Shown here piece after piece: positions 8,804 to 17,291 of a stretch of DNA of 37,396 bases (position 1 is its first letter; each line of letters begins with the position of its first letter). The notes below the pieces were generated by a model. That model worked only from the letters and a program-made list of their open reading frames with translations. It made no database searches and was not told the origin of the DNA. The DNA is from Mycobacteriales bacterium (GTDB lineage Bacteria; Actinomycetota; Actinomycetes; JAFAQI01), in assembly GCA_035504215.1 (NCBI GenBank), contig DATJSI010000056.1, forward strand, positions 1-37,396. Direction: 5' to 3'. Position numbers and translations under genes: made by a program.

Positions 8804-9322
8804 TTACCCAGCCGCGGCCTCCGGACCGGCGTCACGCAACCGCTCGACGTCGGCGAGCGCAGCGCGCAACTCGGCGAGCCAGTCGCCCGAGTGCTGACCG
8901 ACCAGCCGCACGCACCACGCGAGCGCATGCGACCGCGACCGGGCGACCCCCGCGTCCACCAACGTGTCGAGGACGATCCGTTCCGGCTGCCGTAGCCGGG
9001 TCATCACGGGCACCGCGAGCCGCGTGAAGGCCTGCTCGGTCTCGCCGCATCGAGCGCCCCAAGCCAACTTGCGGCCGAAGCGATGCTCGGCTTCACGTGC
9101 GATCTGGATCCGCTGCTCGCGGGTCTGCTCACGGAAGCGCGCAATCCGCCCGGCGAGCGCCTCGGTCCGGGCCTCGGCATCGTCGCCTGCCGGGTTCAGC
9201 TCGCTCGCGTCGAGCTCGCCGACGACGAGGATCTCGTCGCGGTCGACCGTCACCTGCGCCGGCCCGACGAACCACTCGGCCGGCAGCCGTCCGGCCAGCC
9301 AGCCCTTGATCTGCTCGCTCAT
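8804..9322 (-). CDS. Conserved actinobacterial protein of unknown function
   Basis: 172 residues, no signal peptide or membrane helix. The N-terminal half starts MSEQIKGWLAGRLPAEWFVG, followed by a short beta segment (QVTVDRDEILVVGEL). A highly charged helical middle comes next (ARIARFREQTREQRIQIAREAEHRF region). The C-terminal part reads PVMTRLRQPERIVLDTLVD and then AGVARSRSHALAWCVRLVG. That second half, a strand-like entry followed by two helices with AGVARSRSEAL-type spacing, resembles ribbon-helix-helix/CopG-like DNA-binding modules, but this is only a resemblance. I do not recognise a named function. ATG 9322 was chosen because homologous-looking sequence starts there, downstream of a striking operator at 9337-9366. 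The TetR gene upstream is on the same strand. Confidence 0.75.
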   Translation of the reverse strand: MSEQIKGWLAGRLPAEWFVGPAQVTVDRDEILVVGELDASELNPAGDDAEARTEALAGRIARFREQTREQRIQIAREAEHRFGRKLAWGARCGETEQAFTRLAVPVMTRLRQPERIVLDTLVDAGVARSRSHALAWCVRLVGQHSGDWLAELRAALADVERLRDAGPEAAAG

Positions 9323-9336
9323 CTCGCACCTGCCTT

Positions 9337-9366
9337 GTCTGATTACTTGATTACACGTAATCAGAC
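9337..9366 (-). promoter_or_regulatory. Triple TGATTAC operator
   Basis: GTCTGATTAC (9337-9346) and GTAATCAGAC (9357-9366) are perfect 10-bp inverted arms. A second TGATTAC (9348-9354) inside pairs with the same GTAATCA (9357-9363) across two bases. So there are two direct copies and one inverted copy of TGATTAC within 27 bases. The island is AT-rich in GC-rich DNA and lies 15 bases upstream of the 172-aa gene, where a repressor would cover the promoter. Confidence 0.65.
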
Positions 9367-9438
9367 CATGGAAACGAGTGTGCGACACCGGCTGTTCGCC
9401 AAGGGCGAACAGGGTGCGCTCAGGGAAGGGCGAGCAGC

Positions 9439-10005
9439 TCAGACGCCGTAGCGCATGCCGTCCATCAGCAGCGCGACCAAGCGGGCCGCGTGCTCGCGCC
9501 AATCTGCACGGTCGGTGGCGAGACAGATCCCGCTGACCGCGCGCAACAGGTCCATCGGGTCGACGTCGGCGCGAATCGCGTGCGCGCGGACGCCCGCGTC
9601 GACCAGGCCGTTGACCGCTGCATGGATCCGCTGGTGGGTCTCGACGAACAGCTCCGAGTCGGCGCCGACGACGGACTTCAACGCCATCGCCATGCCGCGC
9701 TTGGTAGCGACGTACGCAACGAATCGCTGCAGCCACTCCTCGAGTGCCTGCCCCGGCGGGCACTCGACCAGCAGCTGGTCGGCCGCCTCGCACAGCTGCT
9801 CGACCTCGCGCCGATAAACCGCTTCGATCAGCGCGTCGCGAGTGGGAAAGTGGCGGTAGAGGGTGCCGATGCCCACGTCGGCGCGACGCGCGATCTCCTC
9901 GAGCGGTACGTCGATCCCCCGCTCGAAGAAGACCGCCGCGGCCTCTGCGACCAGCCGGTCGTGGTTGCGGCGGGCGTCGACGCGCATCGGCCGGGTCGTG
10001 ACCAT
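9439..10005 (-). CDS. TetR-family transcriptional regulator
   Basis: 188 residues. The N-terminal TetR DNA-binding domain reads RRNHDRLVAEAAAVFFERG, then PLEEIARRADVGIGTLYRHFPTRDALIEAVY (HTH about residues 32-60). The C-terminal all-helical ligand domain is of the type common in efflux-pump regulators. ATG 10005 has a strong GAGGAG six bases upstream. It is divergent from the MFS pump at 10249, and the shared 243-base gap holds nested palindromes at the pump promoter. Repression of the pump and release by its substrate is the usual arrangement (inference). Confidence 0.93.
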   Translation of the reverse strand: MVTTRPMRVDARRNHDRLVAEAAAVFFERGIDVPLEEIARRADVGIGTLYRHFPTRDALIEAVYRREVEQLCEAADQLLVECPPGQALEEWLQRFVAYVATKRGMAMALKSVVGADSELFVETHQRIHAAVNGLVDAGVRAHAIRADVDPMDLLRAVSGICLATDRADWREHAARLVALLMDGMRYGV

Positions 10006-10101
10006 GACGTCTCCTCACCCGCGGCTCACCGAACCGCGATCCGGGGTTCACCGTGATGTCACTGGCAGCGCGTTGGATGGCGATGGTGACGGCCACGAAA
10101 A

Positions 10102-10154
10102 CCGGTTGCCAACCGGAGGGAGCCTCCGCTACAGTAACGGAGGAACCATCCGTT
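10102..10154 (+). promoter_or_regulatory. MFS pump promoter with three nested palindromes
   Basis: A -35 TTGCCA (10106-10111), an 18-bp spacer and a -10 TACAGT (10130-10135) face the MFS gene. Three perfect inverted repeats overlap them: CCGGTT-GCC-AACCGG (10102-10116) over the -35, CGGAGG-GAG-CCTCCG (10114-10128) in the spacer, and AACGGA-N7-TCCGTT (10136-10154) over the predicted transcription start. The last looks like a classic TetR operator. The transcript would carry a leader of roughly 105 bases before GTG 10249. Confidence 0.65.
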
Positions 10155-10248
10155 TCATTCTCGATCGTACCCGCGGCGCGCAAGCGCTGCATCGAAACGC
10201 CCCGCGGCGCACGCGCGCCGGATCAGCAGTACTGCCTCTGGAGTTCTC

Positions 10249-11790
10249 GTGAGCACCGACCCTCGCGCCACCTCGCCGGCGCCGGCCGGGTTGCGGGCCC
10301 GACTGGCCCGCCCGCACCCGACTCTCGTGCTCGGCGTGATCCTCACCTGCCAGCTCATGGTCGTCCTCGACGCGACGATCGTGAACATTGCGCTGCCGCA
10401 CATCCGGACCGCCTTGGGATTCTCGACCGCGAACCTGTCCTGGGTCGTCAACGCCTACACCCTGACCTTCGGCGGTCTGTTGCTGCTGGGCGCCCGCGCG
10501 GGTGACATCCTCGGCCGCCGCCGCACCTTCATCTGCGGCATCGCGGTGTTCACCGTCGCCTCGTTGCTGGGAGGTTTCGCGCAGAACCCGGCCGAGCTGC
10601 TCGCCGCACGTGCCGCGCAAGGCGTCGGCGGTGCGCTGGCGTCGCCGTCGGCGCTCGCCCTGCTGATGACGATGTTCACCGAGGGTCGCGAGCGCACTCG
10701 CGCGATCGGGCTCTACACGGCCGTCTCCGTCGGCGGCAGCGCGGTCGGCCTACTCGCCGGCGGCATGTTGACCCAGTGGGTCTCGTGGCGCTGGGTGCTG
10801 TTCGTCAACGTGCCGATCGGGATCGCGGTGGTCGCACTCGCGCGGATCGTCGTGCACGAGACGCCGCGCCACGAAGGCACCTTCGACCTGATCGGTGCGC
10901 TCACGTCCACGATCGGTATGGCTTCGCTGGTCTACGGCTTCGTGCGCGCGGCCACCGAGGGCTGGGGGGACAGCGAGACGCTCGCCGCGTTCGCCATCGG
11001 CGTCGTCCTGCTGAGCTGGTTCGTACTGACGGAACGACGCGCCGAGTCGCCGATCACCCCGCTTCGGCTCTTCGCCGATCGCAACCGGGCCGGCTCCTAC
11101 GTGGCGCGGCTGTTGCTGGTCGCCGGGATGATGGGGATGTTCTTCTTCCTCACCCAGTTCCTGCAGAACGTGCTCGGCTACAGCCCGATCCGCACCGGCG
11201 TCGCGTTCCTGCCGATCACGGTCGTGCTGTTCGCCGCGTCGCAAGCAAGCTCGCGCGTGCTGATCGAGCGGTTCGGCCCGCGTGCGCTGATGATCGTCGG
11301 CATCGCCTTCTCAACCCTCGGGTTGCTGTGGCTGACCCGGCTCTCGGCGTCGAGCACGTACCCCTCGCTGTTGGGCCCGTTGGTGATCTTCGGGCTCGGC
11401 AACGGGCTCGCCTTCGTTCCGCTCACTACCGCGTCGCTCGCCGGTGTCGCGCCGCAGGACGCGGGCGCTGCGTCCGGCGTCGTCAACGTCGTGCAGCAGG
11501 TAGGCGGATCGCTGGGGCTCGCCGTACTCGTCACTGTTTTCGGCGAGGCCAGCCGGCACGCCCGGGCACATGCGGCCGCGGGGCTGTCCGCAGCCGCGCA
11601 GGCGAACCACGCGTTCGTCGCCGGTGCGGACCGGGTCTTCGAGTTCTCGACCGCGCTCGTGTTCGCGACCCTGCTCATGGTCGCCTTCGCGATCCGGCCG
11701 CAACGACCCACGTCCGAGCCGACCCTCGAAGAGGAGCTCGAGGACGAGCTCGAGGTGGCGGGCTCGATCAGCGCAACCGCGTCAGGCTGA
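10249..11790 (+). CDS. DHA2 (14-TM) MFS drug:H+ antiporter
   Basis: 513 residues with a short cytoplasmic N-terminus and about 14 hydrophobic segments, the EmrB/QacA layout. Visible: TM1 with VVLDATIVNIALPHI (motif D1, LDxTIVNVALP), the loop 2-3 motif A GARAGDILGRRRTF, and motif C in TM5 (LYTAVSVGGSAVGLLAGG). The tail is acidic (LEEELEDELE). Substrate specificity is unknown; this family exports lipophilic drugs or natural products. GTG 10249 has GGAG five bases upstream. It is controlled most likely by the divergent TetR. Its 3' end overlaps the convergent transglutaminase gene by 23 bases. Confidence 0.93.
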   Translation: MSTDPRATSPAPAGLRARLARPHPTLVLGVILTCQLMVVLDATIVNIALPHIRTALGFSTANLSWVVNAYTLTFGGLLLLGARAGDILGRRRTFICGIAVFTVASLLGGFAQNPAELLAARAAQGVGGALASPSALALLMTMFTEGRERTRAIGLYTAVSVGGSAVGLLAGGMLTQWVSWRWVLFVNVPIGIAVVALARIVVHETPRHEGTFDLIGALTSTIGMASLVYGFVRAATEGWGDSETLAAFAIGVVLLSWFVLTERRAESPITPLRLFADRNRAGSYVARLLLVAGMMGMFFFLTQFLQNVLGYSPIRTGVAFLPITVVLFAASQASSRVLIERFGPRALMIVGIAFSTLGLLWLTRLSASSTYPSLLGPLVIFGLGNGLAFVPLTTASLAGVAPQDAGAASGVVNVVQQVGGSLGLAVLVTVFGEASRHARAHAAAGLSAAAQANHAFVAGADRVFEFSTALVFATLLMVAFAIRPQRPTSEPTLEEELEDELEVAGSISATASG

Positions 11791-12613
11791 CCTCGACGTC
11801 GAGCGAGGCGGCGCCACCTCCGGAGTGCACGCCGCGAAGCGGCGCGACGTCGGCATAGTCGCGCCCGCGGGCCACTCCGATGTGGCGCTCGCCGATCTGC
11901 TGGTCGTTGGTCGGGTCGAAGCCCCACCACTCACCCGTCCAGGCCTCGATCCAGGCATGGCTCTCACCGCGCACGCGCTCGCCGATCGCGGCGCTCTTCT
12001 GCGAGTGCAGGTAGCCGGACACGTAACGTGCCGGCACGCCCATAGCGCGCAGGACGACCAGCGCCACGTGCGCGAAGTCCTGGCAGACACCGAGCCGGGC
12101 CTGCCAGGCCTCGGCGGCAGAGGTGTGCACGCCGGTGACACCGGACTGGTAGCTCAGCGAGTCGTGCACCCACGCAGCCGCGGCGAGAACGGCGTCGACC
12201 GGGTCGGCATGCCACGCCACCAGCTCGGCGGCGCGGGCGTCGAGCTCGTCGTCCTCCGCGGTGTATGGCGTCGGTGCGAGCAGCTCGGCGAACCGATCGC
12301 CGATCTCCGGGCGGGCGAGGTCGTCCCATCCCGCCTGCCGCACCGGCTCGTGCGCGGCTTCGGTCTCCACGACCGCCGTACTGGTCAGCTCGAGCCGGTC
12401 GTGCGGGTCGGTGATGTCGAAGGCGATGACCTGAGTTCCCCAGTAGTCCCAGTACCGGCGGGCCGGCACCACGGGCAGCGTCGCGAAGCGTGCGTTGACC
12501 GTCGACTGGTGCAGGTCGGTGGTCGGGGTCATCCGCGCCTCGTTGTACGACGACTGCACCGGCGTCTCGTACCGGTAGACGGTGCGGTGCACGGCCTCGA
12601 GCTGCCAGGTCAC
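11768..12613 (-). CDS. Transglutaminase-like cysteine protease-fold protein
   Basis: 281 residues. The N-terminal beta domain (HRTVYRYETPVQSSYNEARMTP, bacterial transglutaminase-like N) is followed by the papain-like core with a visible Cys-His-Asp triad: Cys177 in LGVCQDFAH, His219 in ESHAWIEAW and Asp233 in GFDPTND. The family catalyses amide-bond cleavage or transfer. It is the third gene of a CP-ATP-grasp / alpha-E / transglutaminase operon, the arrangement of M. tuberculosis Rv2411c-Rv2409c (recalled). Start: GTG 12613 forms a GTGA overlap with the alpha-E stop; in-frame GTG codons slightly upstream would lie inside that gene. The exact substrate is unknown. Confidence 0.9.
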   Translation of the reverse strand: MTWQLEAVHRTVYRYETPVQSSYNEARMTPTTDLHQSTVNARFATLPVVPARRYWDYWGTQVIAFDITDPHDRLELTSTAVVETEAAHEPVRQAGWDDLARPEIGDRFAELLAPTPYTAEDDELDARAAELVAWHADPVDAVLAAAAWVHDSLSYQSGVTGVHTSAAEAWQARLGVCQDFAHVALVVLRAMGVPARYVSGYLHSQKSAAIGERVRGESHAWIEAWTGEWWGFDPTNDQQIGERHIGVARGRDYADVAPLRGVHSGGGAASLDVEVSLTRLR

Positions 12614-13551
12614 GACGACGCCCCGGCTACCCACTCAACGGTCGCGGATCCACGGAAGAACCGCTCGTGCACCGCGCCGGTCACGGTCACGCAGGCGCGC
12701 TGGATCTCGTCCAGCCGGTCGGCAAGACCGGTCGCGATGTCCGCGGCGCGGGTGAACTCCAGATCGGTACGGGTCCGCCCGAGGGCGAGCAGCCCGGCGT
12801 CCGCGACGCCCAGCCTCGAACCCGACGCCGGGATCAGCTCGAGCAAGCGGCGCTCGGCCGTCGAGACCGCGGCGTAGACCGAACGCGGGAAGAGCCGGTC
12901 CAGCAACAGGAACTCGGTCGCGTGCGGCGCGTCGATGTTTCCCCGATAGGTCCGCAGGAACGACTCGTAGGCGCCGCAGCTGCGCAGCAGCGCGCTGCCC
13001 GAGCTGGAGCTGTCGTCGACGACCTGGTACAGCGACAGCGCTCGCACCGTCATGTCGGCACGTTCGATGCTCCGGCCGAGGACGAGAAAGCGCCAGCCGT
13101 CGTCGTGGCTCATCGTGCCGTCGACCAGACCTGAGACCAGCGCGGCTCGCTCCTTGACGAAGTTGAAGTACGTCGTCGGGCTGCCGCGCCGGGCCCGCGC
13201 GCGCTGTGCCGGCAGCTCGTTGTGGGTCGTGTTGAGGCAGAGCCACATCTCGGAGGAGATGACCTCTCGCACGGTTCGGGCGTTCTCCCGGGCGCCTTCC
13301 AGCGAGCTCCAGACCGGGCTGGCCGGGTCGTAGGCAAGCCGGTCCAGAACCACCTCGGTCGTGAAGGACTCGGTGTCGAGGTCGTCGGTGATCCCGATGA
13401 CGGACAGCAAGGTGCGACACGCCTCGACATCACTGGCCGAGGACTCCTCGAGCAACAGGCCGACGGAGACCTCGAGCATGCGCGCAACGTCCTCCGCGCG
13501 CTCGACCAGTCGTCCGATCCAGAACAGCGACTCGGCGACCCGGCTGAGCAT
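12610..13551 (-). CDS. Alpha-E domain protein
   Basis: 313-residue all-helical protein starting MLSRVAESLFWIGRLVERAED, the hallmark start of the alpha-E domain family (DUF403). A conserved block, VREVISSEMWLCLNTTHNEL, and the motif GTMSHDDGWRFLVLGRSIERADMTVR follow. No enzymatic function has been shown for the domain; it always travels with circularly permuted ATP-grasp and transglutaminase-like proteins and is thought to be a scaffold or substrate-handling subunit of a peptide-forming system. Its ATG overlaps the upstream stop by one base (TGATG at 13549-13553), and its stop overlaps the downstream GTG, so all three genes are translationally coupled. Confidence 0.92.
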   Translation of the reverse strand: MLSRVAESLFWIGRLVERAEDVARMLEVSVGLLLEESSASDVEACRTLLSVIGITDDLDTESFTTEVVLDRLAYDPASPVWSSLEGARENARTVREVISSEMWLCLNTTHNELPAQRARARRGSPTTYFNFVKERAALVSGLVDGTMSHDDGWRFLVLGRSIERADMTVRALSLYQVVDDSSSSGSALLRSCGAYESFLRTYRGNIDAPHATEFLLLDRLFPRSVYAAVSTAERRLLELIPASGSRLGVADAGLLALGRTRTDLEFTRAADIATGLADRLDEIQRACVTVTGAVHERFFRGSATVEWVAGASS

Positions 13552-15125
13552 CAGTCCGCGTCCAGCTGTTGCTGCTGCTGCTGGGCCTGGCCGACGTGCG
13601 GCGCGACCGCCGGAACCCCGACGTGCAGCGGGCCGCCCGAGGCCGGCCGGCCGAGCTCCGCCCGCCGTTCGACCACGTCGGCCGCCGAGCTGAGCACCCA
13701 GGTGTCCTTGGATCCGCCGCCCTGGCTGGAGTTGACCACCAGGCTGCCGTCGACCAGTGCGACCCGGGTCAACCCGCCCGGCAGCACCCACACCCGATGC
13801 CCGTCGTTCACGGCGAACGGGCGGAGGTCGAGATGACGGGGGACGAGCTCGCCGTCGACGAGCGTCGGCGCGGTCGACAACGGCACGACCGGCTGGGCGA
13901 TCCAGCGGCGCGGCTCGGCGAGCACGTCGCGGCGCAGCTTCGCCAGCTGTCGCTCGGTCGCGCTCGGTCCGATCACCAGGCCATAGCCACCGGAGCCGTC
14001 CACCGGCTTGAGCACCAGCTCGTCGAGATGGTCGAGAACGTGCGCCCGGGCGTCCGGCTCCTCGAGCCGGTAGGTGTCGACATTGCGCAGCAACGGAGTC
14101 TCGCCGAGGTAGTACTCCACCATCGCCGGCACGTAGGTGTAGGTGAGCTTGTCGTCGGCGACGCCGTTGCCGACGGCGTTGGCAATCGTCACGGTGCCCG
14201 CGCGAGCGGCGCCGAGAATGCCGGGGATGCCGATCACCGAGTCGGGGCGGAAGTGCACGGGATCGAGGTAGTCGTCGTCGATCCTTCGATAGACCACGTC
14301 GACGCGCTGCTCGCCTTCCGTCGTACGCAGGTAGACCACGCCATTGCGCGTGACGAGGTCGCGACCCTCGACCAGCTCCACGCCCATCTGCCTGGCGAGT
14401 AGTGAGTGCTCGAAGTACGCCGAGTTGTAGGCGCCGGGAGTGAGGACGACGACCATCGGGTCGGTGACGCCGTCCGGCGCCGCCGCGCGGAGAGCAGCAA
14501 GCAGTCGAGACGGGTAGCTGGACACGCGACGCACGCGCTCGCCGCCGAACAGATCCGGCAGCACCCGCGCCATCGTGCGCCGGTTCTCGAGCACGTAGCT
14601 CACGCCGGACGGCGTCCGCAGGTTGTCCTCGAGCACGCGTAGCTCTCCGGCCGCGTCACGCACCAGGTCGATCCCGCCGACGTGCACACGTACGCCGTTC
14701 GCCGGCTCCACGCCGTAGGCCGCGCGGTGGAAGTGCTGTGAGGTCGTGATCAGCCGCCGTGGGAGCACGCCGTCGCCGAACCCGCGCCCTTCGCCGTAGA
14801 CGTCCGCGAGAAACGCCTCCAGGGCTCGCACGCGTTGGGCGACACCCCGCTCGATCAGGTCCCACTCCTCGGTCGTGATCAGGCGCGGAACGACGTCGAC
14901 GGGGAACGGCCGCTCCTCGCCCGACAGCGAGAACGTGACGCCCGCGTCGGTGAAGGCGGTCGAAAGCGCACCGCGGCGCGCAGCCAGATCGGTGAGCGAG
15001 AGCGACTCGAGCGCGGTCATCACCGAGCGGTACGCCGGCCGCAGCGAACCGTCGGCGGCGAACACCTCGTCGTAGGCGCCGGTGGCGCGCTGCTTGTCGA
15101 GGTAGGCCGCCAGCAGGTCACTCAT
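13551..15125 (-). CDS. Circularly permuted ATP-grasp protein (DUF404/DUF407 type)
   Basis: 524 residues. Typical blocks: FFVDV-like PFPVDVVPRLITTEEWDLIERG, YGVEPANGVRVHVGGIDLVRD, the ATP-grasp acidic segment LRVLEDNLRTPSGVSYVLENR, the DVVYRRIDDDYLDP strand, and the permuted nucleotide-binding part ELVLKPVDGSGGYGLVIG with NSSQGGGSKDTWVL near the end. The family is predicted to ligate amino acids or peptides using ATP (established as prediction; activity unproven). The C-terminus carries six consecutive glutamines from a CAG-rich run (13566-13583). ATG 15125 follows the DUF255 stop by 32 bases. It begins the coupled operon with alpha-E and transglutaminase genes. Confidence 0.92.
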   Translation of the reverse strand: MSDLLAAYLDKQRATGAYDEVFAADGSLRPAYRSVMTALESLSLTDLAARRGALSTAFTDAGVTFSLSGEERPFPVDVVPRLITTEEWDLIERGVAQRVRALEAFLADVYGEGRGFGDGVLPRRLITTSQHFHRAAYGVEPANGVRVHVGGIDLVRDAAGELRVLEDNLRTPSGVSYVLENRRTMARVLPDLFGGERVRRVSSYPSRLLAALRAAAPDGVTDPMVVVLTPGAYNSAYFEHSLLARQMGVELVEGRDLVTRNGVVYLRTTEGEQRVDVVYRRIDDDYLDPVHFRPDSVIGIPGILGAARAGTVTIANAVGNGVADDKLTYTYVPAMVEYYLGETPLLRNVDTYRLEEPDARAHVLDHLDELVLKPVDGSGGYGLVIGPSATERQLAKLRRDVLAEPRRWIAQPVVPLSTAPTLVDGELVPRHLDLRPFAVNDGHRVWVLPGGLTRVALVDGSLVVNSSQGGGSKDTWVLSSAADVVERRAELGRPASGGPLHVGVPAVAPHVGQAQQQQQQLDAD

Positions 15126-15157
15126 GCGAGCGCCAAGCCGTCGGCCATGCAGGAAGG

Positions 15158-17134
15158 TTAGAGCCCGGCGCTGCCGTTGGTAGTCTCTGCGGCTCGCCGC
15201 GCTCCGACCCGGGTCGCAAGGGTGGCCGGATCGGTTGTCGGTGCGTCGCACACGAAGCCTCGGCAGACGTACGCCGCCCCCGGCGGGCGGTCGACCAGCA
15301 GCGGAGACTGCCCATCGGTGACCACGACCGCGCCGGGCGAGGTGGCGCAGCGCGCCAGCGCGGCAAGCTCCGGTGCCGCCACGACGGCGATCTCCAGCGG
15401 ACCGGCCAGCAGGGCCTCGCTCACTGCCGCCGACCACCCCGCGAAGCGGGGGAAGCGCCGGATGAGCGCGGCGGCGTGGCCGAGTGCGACGCCCGCACGT
15501 TCCCGAAGGTCGGCGTCGCCGGTCAGCGCGGATGCGGTCAGCATCGCGCCGACCACGGCCGAGAAGCCGGACGGCGTCGCGCCGTCGGTCGGATCCTGGG
15601 GCCGGCGTACCAGCCGCTGCGCGTCGTCCGCCGTGTCGAAGAACCGGCCGTCCTCGTCCGCGAAGTGTGCGGTCGCGACGCCGAGCAGCTGCAGTGCGAT
15701 GTCCAGCCACTGACGCTCCCCGGACACCTGATGGAGCGTGAGCAACCCCTCGGCGAGGTCGCCGTAGTCCTCGAGCACACCCACCGGGTCACCGACCGAA
15801 CCGTCCCGCGACACGCGCCGCAGCCGCCCCTCGACGAGATGACGCTCGACCAGCATCTGTGCACAGCTTCGCGCGGTCTCTACCAGGTCGGCGCGCCCGA
15901 AAAGAGCTCCGGTCTCGGCGAGCGCCGCGATGGCCAGACCGTTCCAGGCGGTGACGACCTTGTCGTCACGGCCGGGCGGCACGCGAGTGATCCGGAGCGC
16001 CAGCAGCCGGGCTCGCTCGGCGGCGTACTCGTCGTGATCCTGCGGGTCGGCGCGAAGCTGAGGAACCGATCGGCCGTGCTCGAAGGTGCCATCGACCGTG
16101 ACGCCGAAGATCTCCGCCGCACGTAAGCCGACCTCGTCGGGCGTCCATACGTAGTAACGGCCTTCTTCGCCATCGCTGTCGGCGTCGAGTGACGAAGCGA
16201 AACCGCCGTCGCCGGTCAGCAGGTCCGCGATCATCCAGTCGCAGGTCTCGAGGGCGATCCGGCGACCGAGCGGCGAACCGCTCAATCGCCACCAGTGTGC
16301 ATAGACGCGGGCAAGCAACGCGTTGTCGTACAGCATCTTTTCAAAATGCGGGACGACCCACTCGGCATCGACCGAGTAGCGGGCGAACCCGCCGGCGAGC
16401 TGGTCGTACATGCCACCTCGCGCCATCCGCTCACAGGTGATCGCAACGATCTGCTCGCTGCGCGCGGATCCAGTGCGGGCGGCATGGCGAAGCAGGAACT
16501 CCAACGTCATCGAAGGCGGGAACTGCGGTGCGCCGCCGAAGCCGCCAGTGGAGTCGTTGTGCTCCTGCGAGAGCACGAGCGCGGCGGCGTCGAGCACCTC
16601 GGCGGTGATCTCACCGGAACGCAGCGGCGGGGTCGCTCGCTCGGCCAGCTGGTCGACCACGCGCGTGCCGGCCTGGACGATCTCCTCGCGCCTGGTGGAC
16701 CAGGCTTCGACGATCGCCTCGAGCACGTGCCGGAACGACGGCATCCCGGGCCGGTCGCGCGGCGGGAAGTAGGTTCCGCAGAAGAACGGCTCGCCGGTGG
16801 GCGTGAGGATGCACGTCATCGGCCAGCCCCCGCTGCCGGTCATCGCCTGCGTCGCCTCCATGTAGACGGCGTCGACGTCCGGCCGCTCTTCACGGTCGAC
16901 CTTGATGCACACGAAGTGCTCGTTCAGGTACGCCGCAGTTGCCTCGTCCTCGAACGACTCGTGTGCCATCACGTGACACCAATGGCACGCGGCGTAGCCG
17001 ACGCTCAGCAGGATCGGCAGTTCACGACGTACCGCAGCGGCGAACGCGTCGTCGGACCACGGCCACCAGTCGACCGGATTGTCCTTGTGCTGCAACAGAT
17101 ACGGACTCGTCGCAGAGGCAAGGCGGTTAGCCAT
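15158..17134 (-). CDS. DUF255 thioredoxin-fold protein (YyaL/SPATA20 family)
   Basis: 658 residues. The N-terminal thioredoxin-like domain contains [17 protein letters not shown], the [18 protein letters not shown] motif with Cys50 and Cys53, and a [18 protein letters not shown] turn. The C-terminal part is an (alpha/alpha)6 barrel-like domain of the N-acylglucosamine epimerase/glycosidase class ([16 protein letters not shown]). Function in bacteria is not established. A related gene, Rv1084, sits beside mca in mycobacteria; here it is a few kilobases away. ATG 17134 has TAGAGT six bases upstream, predicting a leaderless message. It ends 32 bases before the CP-ATP-grasp gene on the same strand and may be read into it. 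Confidence 0.92.
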   Translation of the reverse strand: MANRLASATSPYLLQHKDNPVDWWPWSDDAFAAAVRRELPILLSVGYAACHWCHVMAHESFEDEATAAYLNEHFVCIKVDREERPDVDAVYMEATQAMTGSGGWPMTCILTPTGEPFFCGTYFPPRDRPGMPSFRHVLEAIVEAWSTRREEIVQAGTRVVDQLAERATPPLRSGEITAEVLDAAALVLSQEHNDSTGGFGGAPQFPPSMTLEFLLRHAARTGSARSEQIVAITCERMARGGMYDQLAGGFARYSVDAEWVVPHFEKMLYDNALLARVYAHWWRLSGSPLGRRIALETCDWMIADLLTGDGGFASSLDADSDGEEGRYYVWTPDEVGLRAAEIFGVTVDGTFEHGRSVPQLRADPQDHDEYAAERARLLALRITRVPPGRDDKVVTAWNGLAIAALAETGALFGRADLVETARSCAQMLVERHLVEGRLRRVSRDGSVGDPVGVLEDYGDLAEGLLTLHQVSGERQWLDIALQLLGVATAHFADEDGRFFDTADDAQRLVRRPQDPTDGATPSGFSAVVGAMLTASALTGDADLRERAGVALGHAAALIRRFPRFAGWSAAVSEALLAGPLEIAVVAAPELAALARCATSPGAVVVTDGQSPLLVDRPPGAAYVCRGFVCDAPTTDPATLATRVGARRAAETTNGSAGL

Positions 17135-17140
17135 GAGTCG

Positions 17141-17146
17141 ACTCTA
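17141..17146 (-). promoter_or_regulatory. -10 element of the DUF255 gene
   Basis: Read on the minus strand, TAGAGT lies exactly six bases before ATG 17134, matching the actinobacterial TAnnnT hexamer at leaderless spacing. No convincing -35 is visible. The rest of the 157-base gap to the ATPase gene holds a short GTGAG-N5-CTCAC stem (17212-17226) and nothing else recognisable. Confidence 0.5.
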
Positions 17147-17291
17147 GAGGCTGGTCCGAGGCGCATATCTCTGCACGCTTCTGCACACAACCAGGTCGGT
17201 TGACTCGTCGTGTGAGCCGATCTCACGCTCAACGGGCTCGCACCGCAGCCCGGTTGGGTGCTGAAACGGGCGGCCGGCCGGTGTGCGCGCG

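Noticed and set aside
9439-10192. Extended start for the gene at 8804-9322 reading back through tetR
   Set aside because: The upstream part is a frame-shifted reading of tetR and its promoter; the ATG at 9322 has family-like sequence and a clear upstream regulatory region.
17135-17291. tRNA or small RNA gene in the DUF255-ATPase gap
   Set aside because: No cloverleaf or T-loop GTTCRA-type sequence; only short stems are visible.
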